A DNA stretch of 64,000 bases from Competibacter_A sp037045685 (GTDB lineage Bacteria; Pseudomonadota; Gammaproteobacteria; Competibacterales; Competibacteraceae). This document shows positions 37,201 through 44,476 of the stretch, piece after piece (the stretch's first letter is position 1; every line of letters begins with the position of its first letter). A program made the translations under genes and the position numbers. The stretch lies in NCBI GenBank assembly GCA_037045685.1, contig JBAOII010000030.1, positions 124,001 through 188,000 on the forward strand, given 5' to 3'. The notes under the pieces are model-generated. The model searched no databases, was not told the origin of the DNA, and was given only the letters and a program-made list of their open reading frames with translations.

Positions 37201-39224
37201 TTCAGCCGTCTCCCCAACGGGAGCTGATCGCAGAACTGCAAGCCGCGCTCGGCGCCAAGGCGGCCCCCGAGCGGTCCAGGCCGCTGCTGCCGGCAGTGAC
37301 CGCCACCTTGACGGCCGCCGCGGCCGCTGCGGCCGCGCGGCCCGCCGAAAAAACCGCTCCGGCCGCCGCCCCGGCCGACAGCATCCGGGTCAGCGCCGCC
37401 CTGCTCAACACCCTGGTCAACCAGATGGGCGAAAGCAGCATCTTCCGCGCCCGAATCGATCAGGGCGTGGGCGCCATGAGCTTCAATCTCGGCGAGCTGG
37501 AACAGACCATCACTCGGCTGCGCCGGCAGGTCACCCATCTCGCCACCCAATCCGAAGCCCGCATCCAGTCGCGCCAAGACCAGGGTGCCAAGGGTCACCA
37601 ACTGGAGTTCGATCCCCTGGAGCTGGATCGCTTCACCGAGCTGCAACAGGTCAGCCGGTCGCTGATGGAAATCGCCGACGATCTGGGCAACATCGGCAAT
37701 TCGCTGGGCGAGCACGCGCGGGAAGTCACCACGTTGCTGGATCAGCAGGGCAAGGTCAACAAGGAAATCCAGCAGGGCCTGATGCGCACCGGCATGGTGC
37801 GGTTCGGCAGCATCGTTCCCCGCTTGCGGCGGGTGGTGCGGCAGTCGTCCCAGGAACTGGGCAAACGGGCGGAACTGCTGGTCGGCGGCGAAGACGCGGA
37901 AGTCGATCGCAACGTGCTGGAAAACATGGTCGCGCCCTTGGAGCACATGCTGCGCAACTCGCTGGCCCACGGCATCGAGGCGCCGGAGCAGCGCCGGTCG
38001 AGCGGCAAGCCCGAGATCGGTACCATCACCCTGAGCCTGCGCCGGGAAGGCGCGGAACTGGTGCTGGAGCTGGGCGACGACGGCTGCGGTCTCAATTTCG
38101 ACGCGATTCGCGCCAAGGGCGAGGAAAAGGGTTTGCTGTTGCCCGATCAGCCGGCGACCCAGGAGGAGTTGATCGCCCTGTTGCTGCGCCCCGGCTTTTC
38201 CACCGCCACCTCGGTCACCCAGATTTCCGGGCGCGGGGTCGGCATGGACGTGGTCAACGAGGCCATCCGGTCCATGCGCGGCGCCTTGCTGATCCAGACC
38301 GAGCCCGGCCAAGGCACCCGCTTCATCATCCGCCTGCCATTCTCGCTGGCGGTGACCCAGGCGCTGCTGGCGCGGGCCGGCGACTCCCTGTTCGCCATCC
38401 CGCTGCTGAGCATCGAACTGGTGACCCGGCTCAAGGAAAGCGAATTCCAGTCCTATTTGTCCGGCGATCACGTCCAGCATCGGTACAACGAGCGCAGCTA
38501 TCCGATCCACAACCTGGGCATCCTGATCGGCAGCGCCCAGATTCAGCCGTTCGACGAGGTGGCGGACCGCCGGCCGCCGACCCTGCTGTTCCGCAGCGCC
38601 GAGGCCAGCGCCGCCTTGCAGGTCGAGGCGGTGCTGGGCAACCGGGAAGTCATCGTCAAGCCGGTCGGCCCGCAGTTCAACGGCGTGCCCGGCATCTCCG
38701 GCGCCACCGTGCTGGGCGACGGCCGGGTGGTGGTGGTGCTGGAGCTGGCCGCCCTGGTCCGCCACATCGGATCGCAGGCGCAGAAGCAGGCGGAAAGCCG
38801 CGCCTTGCGGGTGGCGCGGCAGGAAGCCCGGCAGGAGAAAATCAACGTCATGGTCATCGACGATTCGATCACCATGCGCAAGGTCACCGCGCGGATTCTG
38901 GAGCGCCACAACATCCAGGTGGTGACCGCGAAGGACGGCTTGGACGCGGTGGCGATGTTGCAGACCCAGGTGCCCGACCTGGCGATCCTCGACATCGAAA
39001 TGCCGCGCATGGACGGCTTCGAGGTCGTGGCCCACGTCCGCAACCAGCAGAGCCTGCGCGGATTGCCGATCATCATGGTCACCTCGCGGGGCGGCGAGAA
39101 GCATCGCGAGCGGGCCATGAAGCTCGGCGTCAACGACTATCTGACCAAACCCTATCAGGAAGAGCAGCTGATGCAATCGATCCGCCGGATTCTGGGGGAA
39201 CGCGCCCTGGAGCTGATCACCTAG
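34227..39224 (+). CDS. chpA: ChpA/PilL-like hybrid CheA kinase with four Hpt domains and a receiver
   Basis: A 1665-residue cytosolic histidine kinase for type IV pilus control. An N-terminal helical region (about 1-290) has no phosphorylatable Hpt motif. Four Hpt domains follow, with FHTLKGSGR at His about 416 and 597 and MHTLKGSSR at His about 763 and 931, joined by Pro/Ala linkers. Then come the CheA dimerisation and ATPase regions (HMLRNSLAHGIEAPEQR, GDDGCGLNFD, ISGRGVGMDVVNEAI), a CheW-like domain, and a C-terminal receiver with MVIDDSITMRK and the acceptor Asp in LAILDIEMPRMDGFEV (about 1589). Pseudomonas ChpA is longer with more Hpt-type domains. GTG at 34224 is possible, but ATG at 34227 is better spaced from GGAGG. 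Confidence 0.95.
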   Translation: MISHRVADNRLGALKDDLLLALQRIRHGLDAYREDPADFAPLEALIDAIDQVRGPLAALEHRQAVALLDEMRVQISGLIKGKLRSLDGVALRQATAQLALYLESCLTPGQRRPEPELSRMIDHLRRTRQQDAAIAGDSAAPPASPPDSAARHGILDALKRLRERVAVDLEGGAEQPQAWAVFRDELQALHRMLADRALTRPASMSERLERIAGALAVGAEHYRPLATGMLGEILAALDHYLEPLDSDRPASAVVLKAAEEHLDQLETLLALPPQPESASAAPAAPSFDPVHPGEDCQPLSWPDSAIPEAPDRPASVPAASEPTWPTPGSDEAITLDLADLDFVPPAATAADSAPPVAGEEIGLADLMGLSDADPEFVDVFMEEARGELAVIREQLALWRENLHDRDALTTMRRAFHTLKGSGRMVGATVIGDFAWEYENLLNQILSGSLTASPAICDAIAAAVSALAPLVGEIPLRSDALDALPALVARAQVLARPEEMEPITVPPSLRVEPAPPELVAEPPSRRPASARMEPIAAPPPAPVEPPSLKVAAEIDPEFLEVFLEEAREELDRIREQGSVWQRNLADRQPLTAIRRAFHTLKGSGRVVGATEIGDFAWVFEDLLNQVLSGTLPPSPALADLVGEAATALELLVGKAAMTEETGATLAALVARARELPRAVPASVEPAVPAAPVEAAAPSPPIKPLPPPEVAPPAPPELAGVDLELAQVFQYEATEILDASDLILQRLASEADNTVLLNDLRRNMHTLKGSSRMSGFMPIGDLAHAAESVLDALGKGKGHASPIVLDTLQHTLDHLNRMLAETAGGGSPAAAVNLIGDLHRLADALMAGEPVVELPPAVSAAERPAAEPVSRRQPVTPLPEVAAFQMTELDQELVQVFQAEASEILDSSDVILQRLRADSNNVELLNDLRREMHTLKGSSRMAGFMAVGDLAHAAESLLDALGKGALKGSSQVLDHIQRALDRLHQMLAGVLGGIQPSPQRELIAELQAALGAKAAPERSRPLLPAVTATLTAAAAAAAARPAEKTAPAAAPADSIRVSAALLNTLVNQMGESSIFRARIDQGVGAMSFNLGELEQTITRLRRQVTHLATQSEARIQSRQDQGAKGHQLEFDPLELDRFTELQQVSRSLMEIADDLGNIGNSLGEHAREVTTLLDQQGKVNKEIQQGLMRTGMVRFGSIVPRLRRVVRQSSQELGKRAELLVGGEDAEVDRNVLENMVAPLEHMLRNSLAHGIEAPEQRRSSGKPEIGTITLSLRREGAELVLELGDDGCGLNFDAIRAKGEEKGLLLPDQPATQEELIALLLRPGFSTATSVTQISGRGVGMDVVNEAIRSMRGALLIQTEPGQGTRFIIRLPFSLAVTQALLARAGDSLFAIPLLSIELVTRLKESEFQSYLSGDHVQHRYNERSYPIHNLGILIGSAQIQPFDEVADRRPPTLLFRSAEASAALQVEAVLGNREVIVKPVGPQFNGVPGISGATVLGDGRVVVVLELAALVRHIGSQAQKQAESRALRVARQEARQEKINVMVIDDSITMRKVTARILERHNIQVVTAKDGLDAVAMLQTQVPDLAILDIEMPRMDGFEVVAHVRNQQSLRGLPIIMVTSRGGEKHRERAMKLGVNDYLTKPYQEEQLMQSIRRILGERALELIT

Positions 39225-39227
39225 AGC

Positions 39228-39755
39228 GTGCCGGATCGGGCGCCAACCCCCACCGATTCCCGCGCCGTCATGGATACCGTTATGGAAGCTTCCCCGAATC
39301 TCCGCTGTTTGCTGATGAACGTGCAGGGCGGCCAAGCCCTCCTGCCGAACAGTCTCGTGGTCGAAGTGTTGCCCTTCGCGACGCCTCTTCGGATCGAGGC
39401 GGCGCCGCACTGGGTGGTCGGCGCCATGCTGTGGCGCAATCTGACCACCCCGCTGGTCAGCTTGGGGCGGCTGATATTTCGGGTGTCGCCCGATGCCGAC
39501 CTCAATTCGCGCATCATCATCGTCAATACGCTGGGCACCGATTCCCGCTTGCCGCACTTCGGGATTCTGGGCACCTCGGCCCCGCGGCCGATCAACTTGC
39601 AGCGCGCCGACCTCGAGCCGGATCCGGAGGTCGGCGAGTCCGACTCGGATTTGCCCGGCATCCTGAGCTGGGCGCGCTATCAGGAAAAGCCGATCATCAT
39701 CCCGGACATGGAGGCCATCGAGGCGGTGTTGCGGCCCCTGGTCCGCCGGGCGTGA
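39228..39755 (+). CDS. chpC: ChpC-like CheW-domain protein
   Basis: A 160-175-residue CheW-fold adaptor at the end of the Pil-Chp cluster. Visible CheW-type elements: VEVLPFATPLRIEAAPHWVVG, NLTTPLVSLGRLIF and LNSRIIIVNTLGT; the C-terminal part GILSWARYQEKPIIIPDM resembles ChpC. The exact start is uncertain: GTG 39228 follows the chpA stop by three bases, while ATG 39270 also fits; neither has a strong ribosome-binding site. The chpB methylesterase that lies between chpA and chpC in Pseudomonas is missing. The symbol rests on position as much as sequence. Confidence 0.8.
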   Translation: MPDRAPTPTDSRAVMDTVMEASPNLRCLLMNVQGGQALLPNSLVVEVLPFATPLRIEAAPHWVVGAMLWRNLTTPLVSLGRLIFRVSPDADLNSRIIIVNTLGTDSRLPHFGILGTSAPRPINLQRADLEPDPEVGESDSDLPGILSWARYQEKPIIIPDMEAIEAVLRPLVRRA

Positions 39756-39786
39756 ACCGGGCGCGCGCCATCCGACCGATCCGCCG

Positions 39787-42700
39787 ATGCGGCTGAGCAA
39801 GATCAAGCTGGCGGGGTTCAAGTCGTTCGTGGACCCCACGGTGCTGCATTTGCCCGGCAACCTGATCGGCATCGTCGGCCCGAACGGCTGCGGCAAGTCC
39901 AACATCATCGACGCCGTGCGCTGGGTGATGGGCGAAAGCTCGGCCCGCAGCCTGCGCGGCGAAACCATGACCGACGTGATCTTCAACGGCGCGGCCCAGC
40001 GCAAGCCGGTCGGGCAGGCGTCCATCGAGCTGGTGTTCGACAACCACCAGGGCCGCTTGGGCGGCCCCTGGGCCAGCTACGCCGAGATCGCGGTCAAGCG
40101 GCTGGTCGGCCGCGACGGGCAATCGAGCTACTTTCTCAACGGCGCCCGCTGCCGCCGCCGCGACATCGCCGATATCTTTCTGGGCACCGGGCTGGGACCG
40201 CGCAGCTACGCCATCATCGAGCAGGGCATGATCTCGCGGGTGATCGAGGCCAAGCCCGAGGAGTTGCGGGTCTTTCTCGAAGAGGCCGCCGGCATTTCCA
40301 AGTACAAGGAGCGCCGGCGCGAAACCGAAACCCGCATCGGCCACACCCGCGAAAATCTCGAACGGCTCAACGATGTGCGGGACGAGCTGGGCCGCCAGCT
40401 CCAGCACTTGCAGCGGCAGGCGCGGGCCGCCGGCCAATATCGCGAGTATCGCGCCGAGGAGCGGCGCCTCAAGGCGGAACTGCTGACCTTGCGCTGGCGC
40501 GACCTGCGCGCCGACCTGCAAGCGAGCGAGGGGGCGTTGCGCCAGGAGGAGACGGCGCTGGAGGCGATTCTGGCCGAGCAGCGGCAACTGGAGGCCCGGC
40601 TCGAAACCGGCCGGATCCGGCGCGCGGAACTGAACGACGCCTACAACGATACCCAGGGCCGCTATTACCGGACCGGCGCGGAAATCAGCCGGCTCGAACA
40701 GTATCTCCAGCACCAGCGCGAGTTGCGGCGACGGCGCGAGGACGACGGGCGCCAGACCGCGACGGCGCTGGAGCGGATCGAAGCGCAACTGGCGCAGGAT
40801 CAGATCCAGCAAACGGAATGGACCCGGGCGCTGGCCGCCGCCGAACCGGAGCTGGCGCTGGCGCTGGCCACCGAGGCGGAGGCGGGAGCGGCGCTGGCCG
40901 TCGCCGAGACCGCATTGCGCGAAGATCAGGTCATTTGGGAGGGGTTTGGCCGCCGCCATGGCGAAGCCCAGCGGCGGATCGAGGTCGAGCGCACCCGGAT
41001 CGAGCATCTGGAACGCCAGTTGACCCAAGGCGAACGACGGTCGGAACGGTTGCGGCACGAGCAGGACCAACTGGCCGCCGCCGATCTCGATGGCGAACGC
41101 GCCAACCTGCGGTCGCTGGAACAGGAGATCGCCGAAACCTTGCGGCAGGATCAGGAACGGCTGTCCCAGATCGAAGGGGAACTGGTCGCGACCCGGGAAG
41201 CGCTGCGGCAAGCCGAGCATCGCGTGCGGTTGCTGCGCGAGCGGATGCAGACCGGGCGCGGGCGTCTCGCCTCGCTGCAAACCCTCCAGGAAGCGGCCTT
41301 GGGGCGGCACCCGCACGAGGTGAGCGAGTGGCTGCACGCGCGAGAATTGGCCCAGGCGCCGCGCCTGGCCGAACAGCTGGAGGTGGAACCGGGCTGGGAA
41401 ATCGCCGTCGAAACCGTGCTGGCCGACTGGCTGGACGCGGTTTGCGTGCCCGATCTCGACGCGGTCGCGCGAGCCGGCGCCGAATTCGGAAACGGCCGGC
41501 TGACTCTGCTCGAACCTGCCGCCGCGCCCGAGGCCGGCGCTCCGGGCTCCACGCTGGCGGGCAAGGTGCGCGCGCCGTGGCCGCTCGCCGATCTTCTGGG
41601 TAAGGTGGATGTCGCCGCCGACTTGGCCGAGATGCTGGCGCGTCGCGCCGAACTGGCCGACGGCGCGACCGTGGTGACGCCGGATGGCGCGCGCTGCGGG
41701 CGGCGCTGGCTGCGCTTGGCGCGCGGCGCGGACGAGAGCGTGCTGCGACGCGAGCGCGAGATCCGCCAACTGGAGGCGTCGCTGAGCGAGGACGAGGCGA
41801 CGCTGGGGCGGCAAGCGGCGGCAGCGGAACAGCTCCGCTCGCGGCTGCACGACGAACTCGAACGGCAACGGCGGGAATCGCAGCAGACGGTCAACCAGCG
41901 CCATCGCGACCATGCCCGCGCCCAAGGAGAGTCGAGCGCATTGCAGGCCCGTCAAGAGCACGCCCGCGAGCGCCGCGCCGCGCTGGGAGAAGAGCGGGCC
42001 GAGCTGGAGGAGCACTGCGAGCGGGATCGAGAGCAGTTGTATCTGGCCCGGTCGCGGCTGGAGGATGCGGCGCTGATCCTGGAGGGGCTGCGGGCCGAGC
42101 AGGCCGAACTGAACGCGGCTCGGGAACGATCGAGCGACGCGCTGCGGCAAGGTCGCGCTCGGGCCGATGTCGCCCGCCAGGATGCGGCCCGTCGGATGAC
42201 GGCGATCGAGACCTTGCGGGCCCAATTGGCCGCCTCCGCGCAGGCGCTCGACCGGCTCGTGGAGCAGCGACAGCAGTTGCGCGCCCGGCAAGCGAGCCTG
42301 GAACGGGAGCGGACCGCCGCCGACGACGCGGCCCTCGCCGCCGCCGAGGAAGATCTGGCGCGCGCCTTGGAAATGCAACTGACCATCGAGGCCGAATTGC
42401 GGGACGCCCGCCAAGCCCTGGAGGCCCAAGATGCCGAGCTGGAGGCGGGAGAACAGAATCGCGGTCGCTGCGAGCGCCGCGCCGAAGCCCAGCGCCGGGT
42501 GATCGAGGAGCGGCGGCTGGCCTTGAGCGAGGCTCGGGTCCGCCAGCAGAACCTGCGCGAGCAGTTGCGCGAACTCGCTTTCGAGCCGGAAGCGGTGCTG
42601 GCCGGCCTGCCGGCCGAGGCGGCCGAGCCGGACTGGCTGGCGCGGCTGGAGCAGATGGAGCGGCGCATCCAGCGCTTGGGGCCGATCAATTTGGCGGCCA

Positions 42701-43293
42701 TCGAGGAATGCGCGCAGTTGGGGGAGCGCAAGCGGTATCTCGACGCGCAGAACGACGATTTGCTGGAAGCGCTGACCACTTTGGAAAACGCCATGCACAA
42801 GATCGACCGCGAGACCCGCGCCCGGTTTCGCGAGACCTTCGACCGGGTCAATACCGGGCTCGGAGAGTTGTTTCCCCGCTTGTTCGGCGGGGGAGAGGCC
42901 CATCTGGCTCTGACCGGCGAGGATGTGCTGGATGCCGGTGTGGCGATCATGGCGAAACCCCCCGGCAAGCGGATCGGTTCGATCGGCCTGTTGTCCGGCG
43001 GCGAGAAGGCGCTGACCGCCGTCGCCCTGGTGTTCGCCATCTTCCAGCTCAATCCCGCCCCTTTTTGCCTGCTGGACGAGGTGGACGCGCCTTTGGACGA
43101 AGCCAACATCGGCCGGTTTGGCGCCCTGGTCCGGGAACTGTCGGGGCGGGTGCAATTTATCTTCGTCACCCACAACAAAGCCACCATGGAAATCGCCCAG
43201 CACTTGGCGGGCGTCACCATGCAGGAGCCGGGCGTCTCGCGGCTGGTCGCCGTCGATGTCGAAGAAGCGACGCGGCTGGCGGCGGTCGGCTGA
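39787..43293 (+). CDS. smc: Chromosome segregation ATPase SMC
   Basis: The 1168-residue core of the Smc-ScpAB condensin, which extrudes DNA loops and helps chromosome segregation. Head half one: GFKSFVDPTVLHLPGN and Walker A VGPNGCGKSNIIDAVRW (about 30-46). Two long coiled-coil arms run from about 165-480 and 650-1000, separated by the hinge (about 495-620, QLEVEPGWEIAVETVLADWL region). Head half two has the ABC signature LLSGGEKALTAVALVFA near 1077 and Walker B FCLLDEVDAPLDEAN near 1100. Length is normal. Its partners scpA and scpB are 8 kb downstream; many gammaproteobacteria use MukBEF instead, so this lineage keeps the Smc type. zipA and ligA follow. Confidence 0.97.
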   Translation: MRLSKIKLAGFKSFVDPTVLHLPGNLIGIVGPNGCGKSNIIDAVRWVMGESSARSLRGETMTDVIFNGAAQRKPVGQASIELVFDNHQGRLGGPWASYAEIAVKRLVGRDGQSSYFLNGARCRRRDIADIFLGTGLGPRSYAIIEQGMISRVIEAKPEELRVFLEEAAGISKYKERRRETETRIGHTRENLERLNDVRDELGRQLQHLQRQARAAGQYREYRAEERRLKAELLTLRWRDLRADLQASEGALRQEETALEAILAEQRQLEARLETGRIRRAELNDAYNDTQGRYYRTGAEISRLEQYLQHQRELRRRREDDGRQTATALERIEAQLAQDQIQQTEWTRALAAAEPELALALATEAEAGAALAVAETALREDQVIWEGFGRRHGEAQRRIEVERTRIEHLERQLTQGERRSERLRHEQDQLAAADLDGERANLRSLEQEIAETLRQDQERLSQIEGELVATREALRQAEHRVRLLRERMQTGRGRLASLQTLQEAALGRHPHEVSEWLHARELAQAPRLAEQLEVEPGWEIAVETVLADWLDAVCVPDLDAVARAGAEFGNGRLTLLEPAAAPEAGAPGSTLAGKVRAPWPLADLLGKVDVAADLAEMLARRAELADGATVVTPDGARCGRRWLRLARGADESVLRREREIRQLEASLSEDEATLGRQAAAAEQLRSRLHDELERQRRESQQTVNQRHRDHARAQGESSALQARQEHARERRAALGEERAELEEHCERDREQLYLARSRLEDAALILEGLRAEQAELNAARERSSDALRQGRARADVARQDAARRMTAIETLRAQLAASAQALDRLVEQRQQLRARQASLERERTAADDAALAAAEEDLARALEMQLTIEAELRDARQALEAQDAELEAGEQNRGRCERRAEAQRRVIEERRLALSEARVRQQNLREQLRELAFEPEAVLAGLPAEAAEPDWLARLEQMERRIQRLGPINLAAIEECAQLGERKRYLDAQNDDLLEALTTLENAMHKIDRETRARFRETFDRVNTGLGELFPRLFGGGEAHLALTGEDVLDAGVAIMAKPPGKRIGSIGLLSGGEKALTAVALVFAIFQLNPAPFCLLDEVDAPLDEANIGRFGALVRELSGRVQFIFVTHNKATMEIAQHLAGVTMQEPGVSRLVAVDVEEATRLAAVG

Positions 43294-43411
43294 GCGAGGC
43301 GCACGGGGCGGATTCGCGAACGTCTTGCCGTTCGCGGGCGCGAACCGGGTAATGCGGCGGCCGACGGCATTTGATAGAGTAAACGGTTAAAGCACGAGCG
43401 GGGGGGACGCT

Positions 43412-43444
43412 ATCCCCGATCCGCCGGCGCGCCGCGCCGGGGAT
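43412..43444. other. GC-rich hairpin upstream of zipA
   Basis: ATCCCCG (43412-43418) pairs with CGGGGAT (43438-43444) around an inner self-complementary CGGCGCGCCG. No T-run follows, so it is not a clear terminator. It sits in the 228-base spacer between smc and zipA. Confidence 0.5.
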
Positions 43445-43521
43445 GCCGTTCTCCTCAAATTTATGTTATGTAACCCTGGCGCAATCTGGTTGCGGCTGGC
43501 GGAATCTGGGGCCTTGGATTG

Positions 43522-44445
43522 ATGGAAATGGACAAAACGCAATTACAGTGGCTGCTGGCCGGTATCGGGGTTGTCACCGTCGCCCTGATCTATCTGTGGG
43601 GAATTCGGACGCGGCTGCGCGAGGAAATCCGCAAACGCCGTCGCCGATCTTCGGCCAACGAACCGAAATTGGGCGAAACCTCGACCCACCTGCCGGACGA
43701 AGCCGGGGAAGTGCACGAGTTCGGCGAACTGGGCCGAGTCACGCCCGATCATCACTTGGCCGACAAGATTCTGGTGGATGTGGAGATTCGGCCGCTCAAT
43801 CGCGGGACCGATGTCCAGCGCGCCCCGGCGTTTGGAAAGTCGCCTCTGGAGCGGGAAAAACCGGTGTCGAACCGCGAGACGGTCGGGACGTGGCCGTTCG
43901 ACTCGCAACCGGAACCGACGCTGGAACCGATGCCGGAACCGATGCCGGAACCGATGCCGGAACCGACTCCGCAGGAACCCATCGCCGAGCAAAGCCTGGC
44001 GGTCGAAGCGCCCTCGGCGCCTAAAACCACCATCGCGTTGACCGTGATGGCGCCGCGTCACCAATCGTTTCGGGGGACCGCTATCCGGGCGGCGGCCGAG
44101 GAGGCGGGGCTTCGGCTCGGCCTCGCCGGTTTGTTCGAGGGCTACCCGGAGGGAGGAACCGCCGCCGATACCCCGGTGTTCAGTCTGGCGCACTTGCGCA
44201 AGCCGGGCTCGTTCGAGCCCGACGCTCTGGCGGAACTGACCACGCCCGGTTTGTTGGCGTTCATGAGTCTGCCCGGTCCCGTCGATGCGATGAAGGCTCT
44301 GGAAATGTTGCTGCTCGCCGTCGATCAGGTCGCTCGAAAACTCGGCGGGGTGATTTGCGACGAACACCGGCACAAGCTGACCAACCGGGGTTTGTCGAAG
44401 CTGCGCGATAAGGTCGCCGAACTGGACCGGTCATCCCGGTTGTAG
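43522..44445 (+). CDS. zipA: Cell division protein ZipA
   Basis: Anchors FtsZ to the inner membrane early in division. The 307-residue protein has an N-terminal membrane helix (LQWLLAGIGVVTVALIYLWG, about 8-27) followed by a basic patch (REEIRKRRRR), a long acidic/proline linker and the C-terminal FtsZ-binding domain (about 165-307: ALTVMAPRHQSFRGTAIRAA, LLAFMSLPGPVDAMKALEM). The linker contains a 12-base tandem repeat encoding Pro-Glu-Pro-Met units (43921-43968). Start ATG 43522; ATG 43528 is also possible. Position between smc and ligA is the classic gammaproteobacterial order. Confidence 0.94.
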   Translation: MEMDKTQLQWLLAGIGVVTVALIYLWGIRTRLREEIRKRRRRSSANEPKLGETSTHLPDEAGEVHEFGELGRVTPDHHLADKILVDVEIRPLNRGTDVQRAPAFGKSPLEREKPVSNRETVGTWPFDSQPEPTLEPMPEPMPEPMPEPTPQEPIAEQSLAVEAPSAPKTTIALTVMAPRHQSFRGTAIRAAAEEAGLRLGLAGLFEGYPEGGTAADTPVFSLAHLRKPGSFEPDALAELTTPGLLAFMSLPGPVDAMKALEMLLLAVDQVARKLGGVICDEHRHKLTNRGLSKLRDKVAELDRSSRL

Positions 44446-44476
44446 CCGCAGATTTCTCCCGGTGGAGCGCGCTTTC

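Noticed and set aside
36171..40043. A 1290-codon open frame on the minus strand opposite chpA
   Set aside because: It is the shadow of a high-GC gene: composition is extreme in Arg, Gly and His, no domain is seen, and the plus strand has a perfect ChpA.
39697..43203. A 1168-codon minus-strand frame opposite smc
   Set aside because: Exact antisense of smc with no recognisable domain; caused by GC-rich third positions.
43921..43968. 12-base repeats that might be a CRISPR or satellite
   Set aside because: They are in-frame repeats encoding Pro-Glu-Pro-Met units of the ZipA linker.
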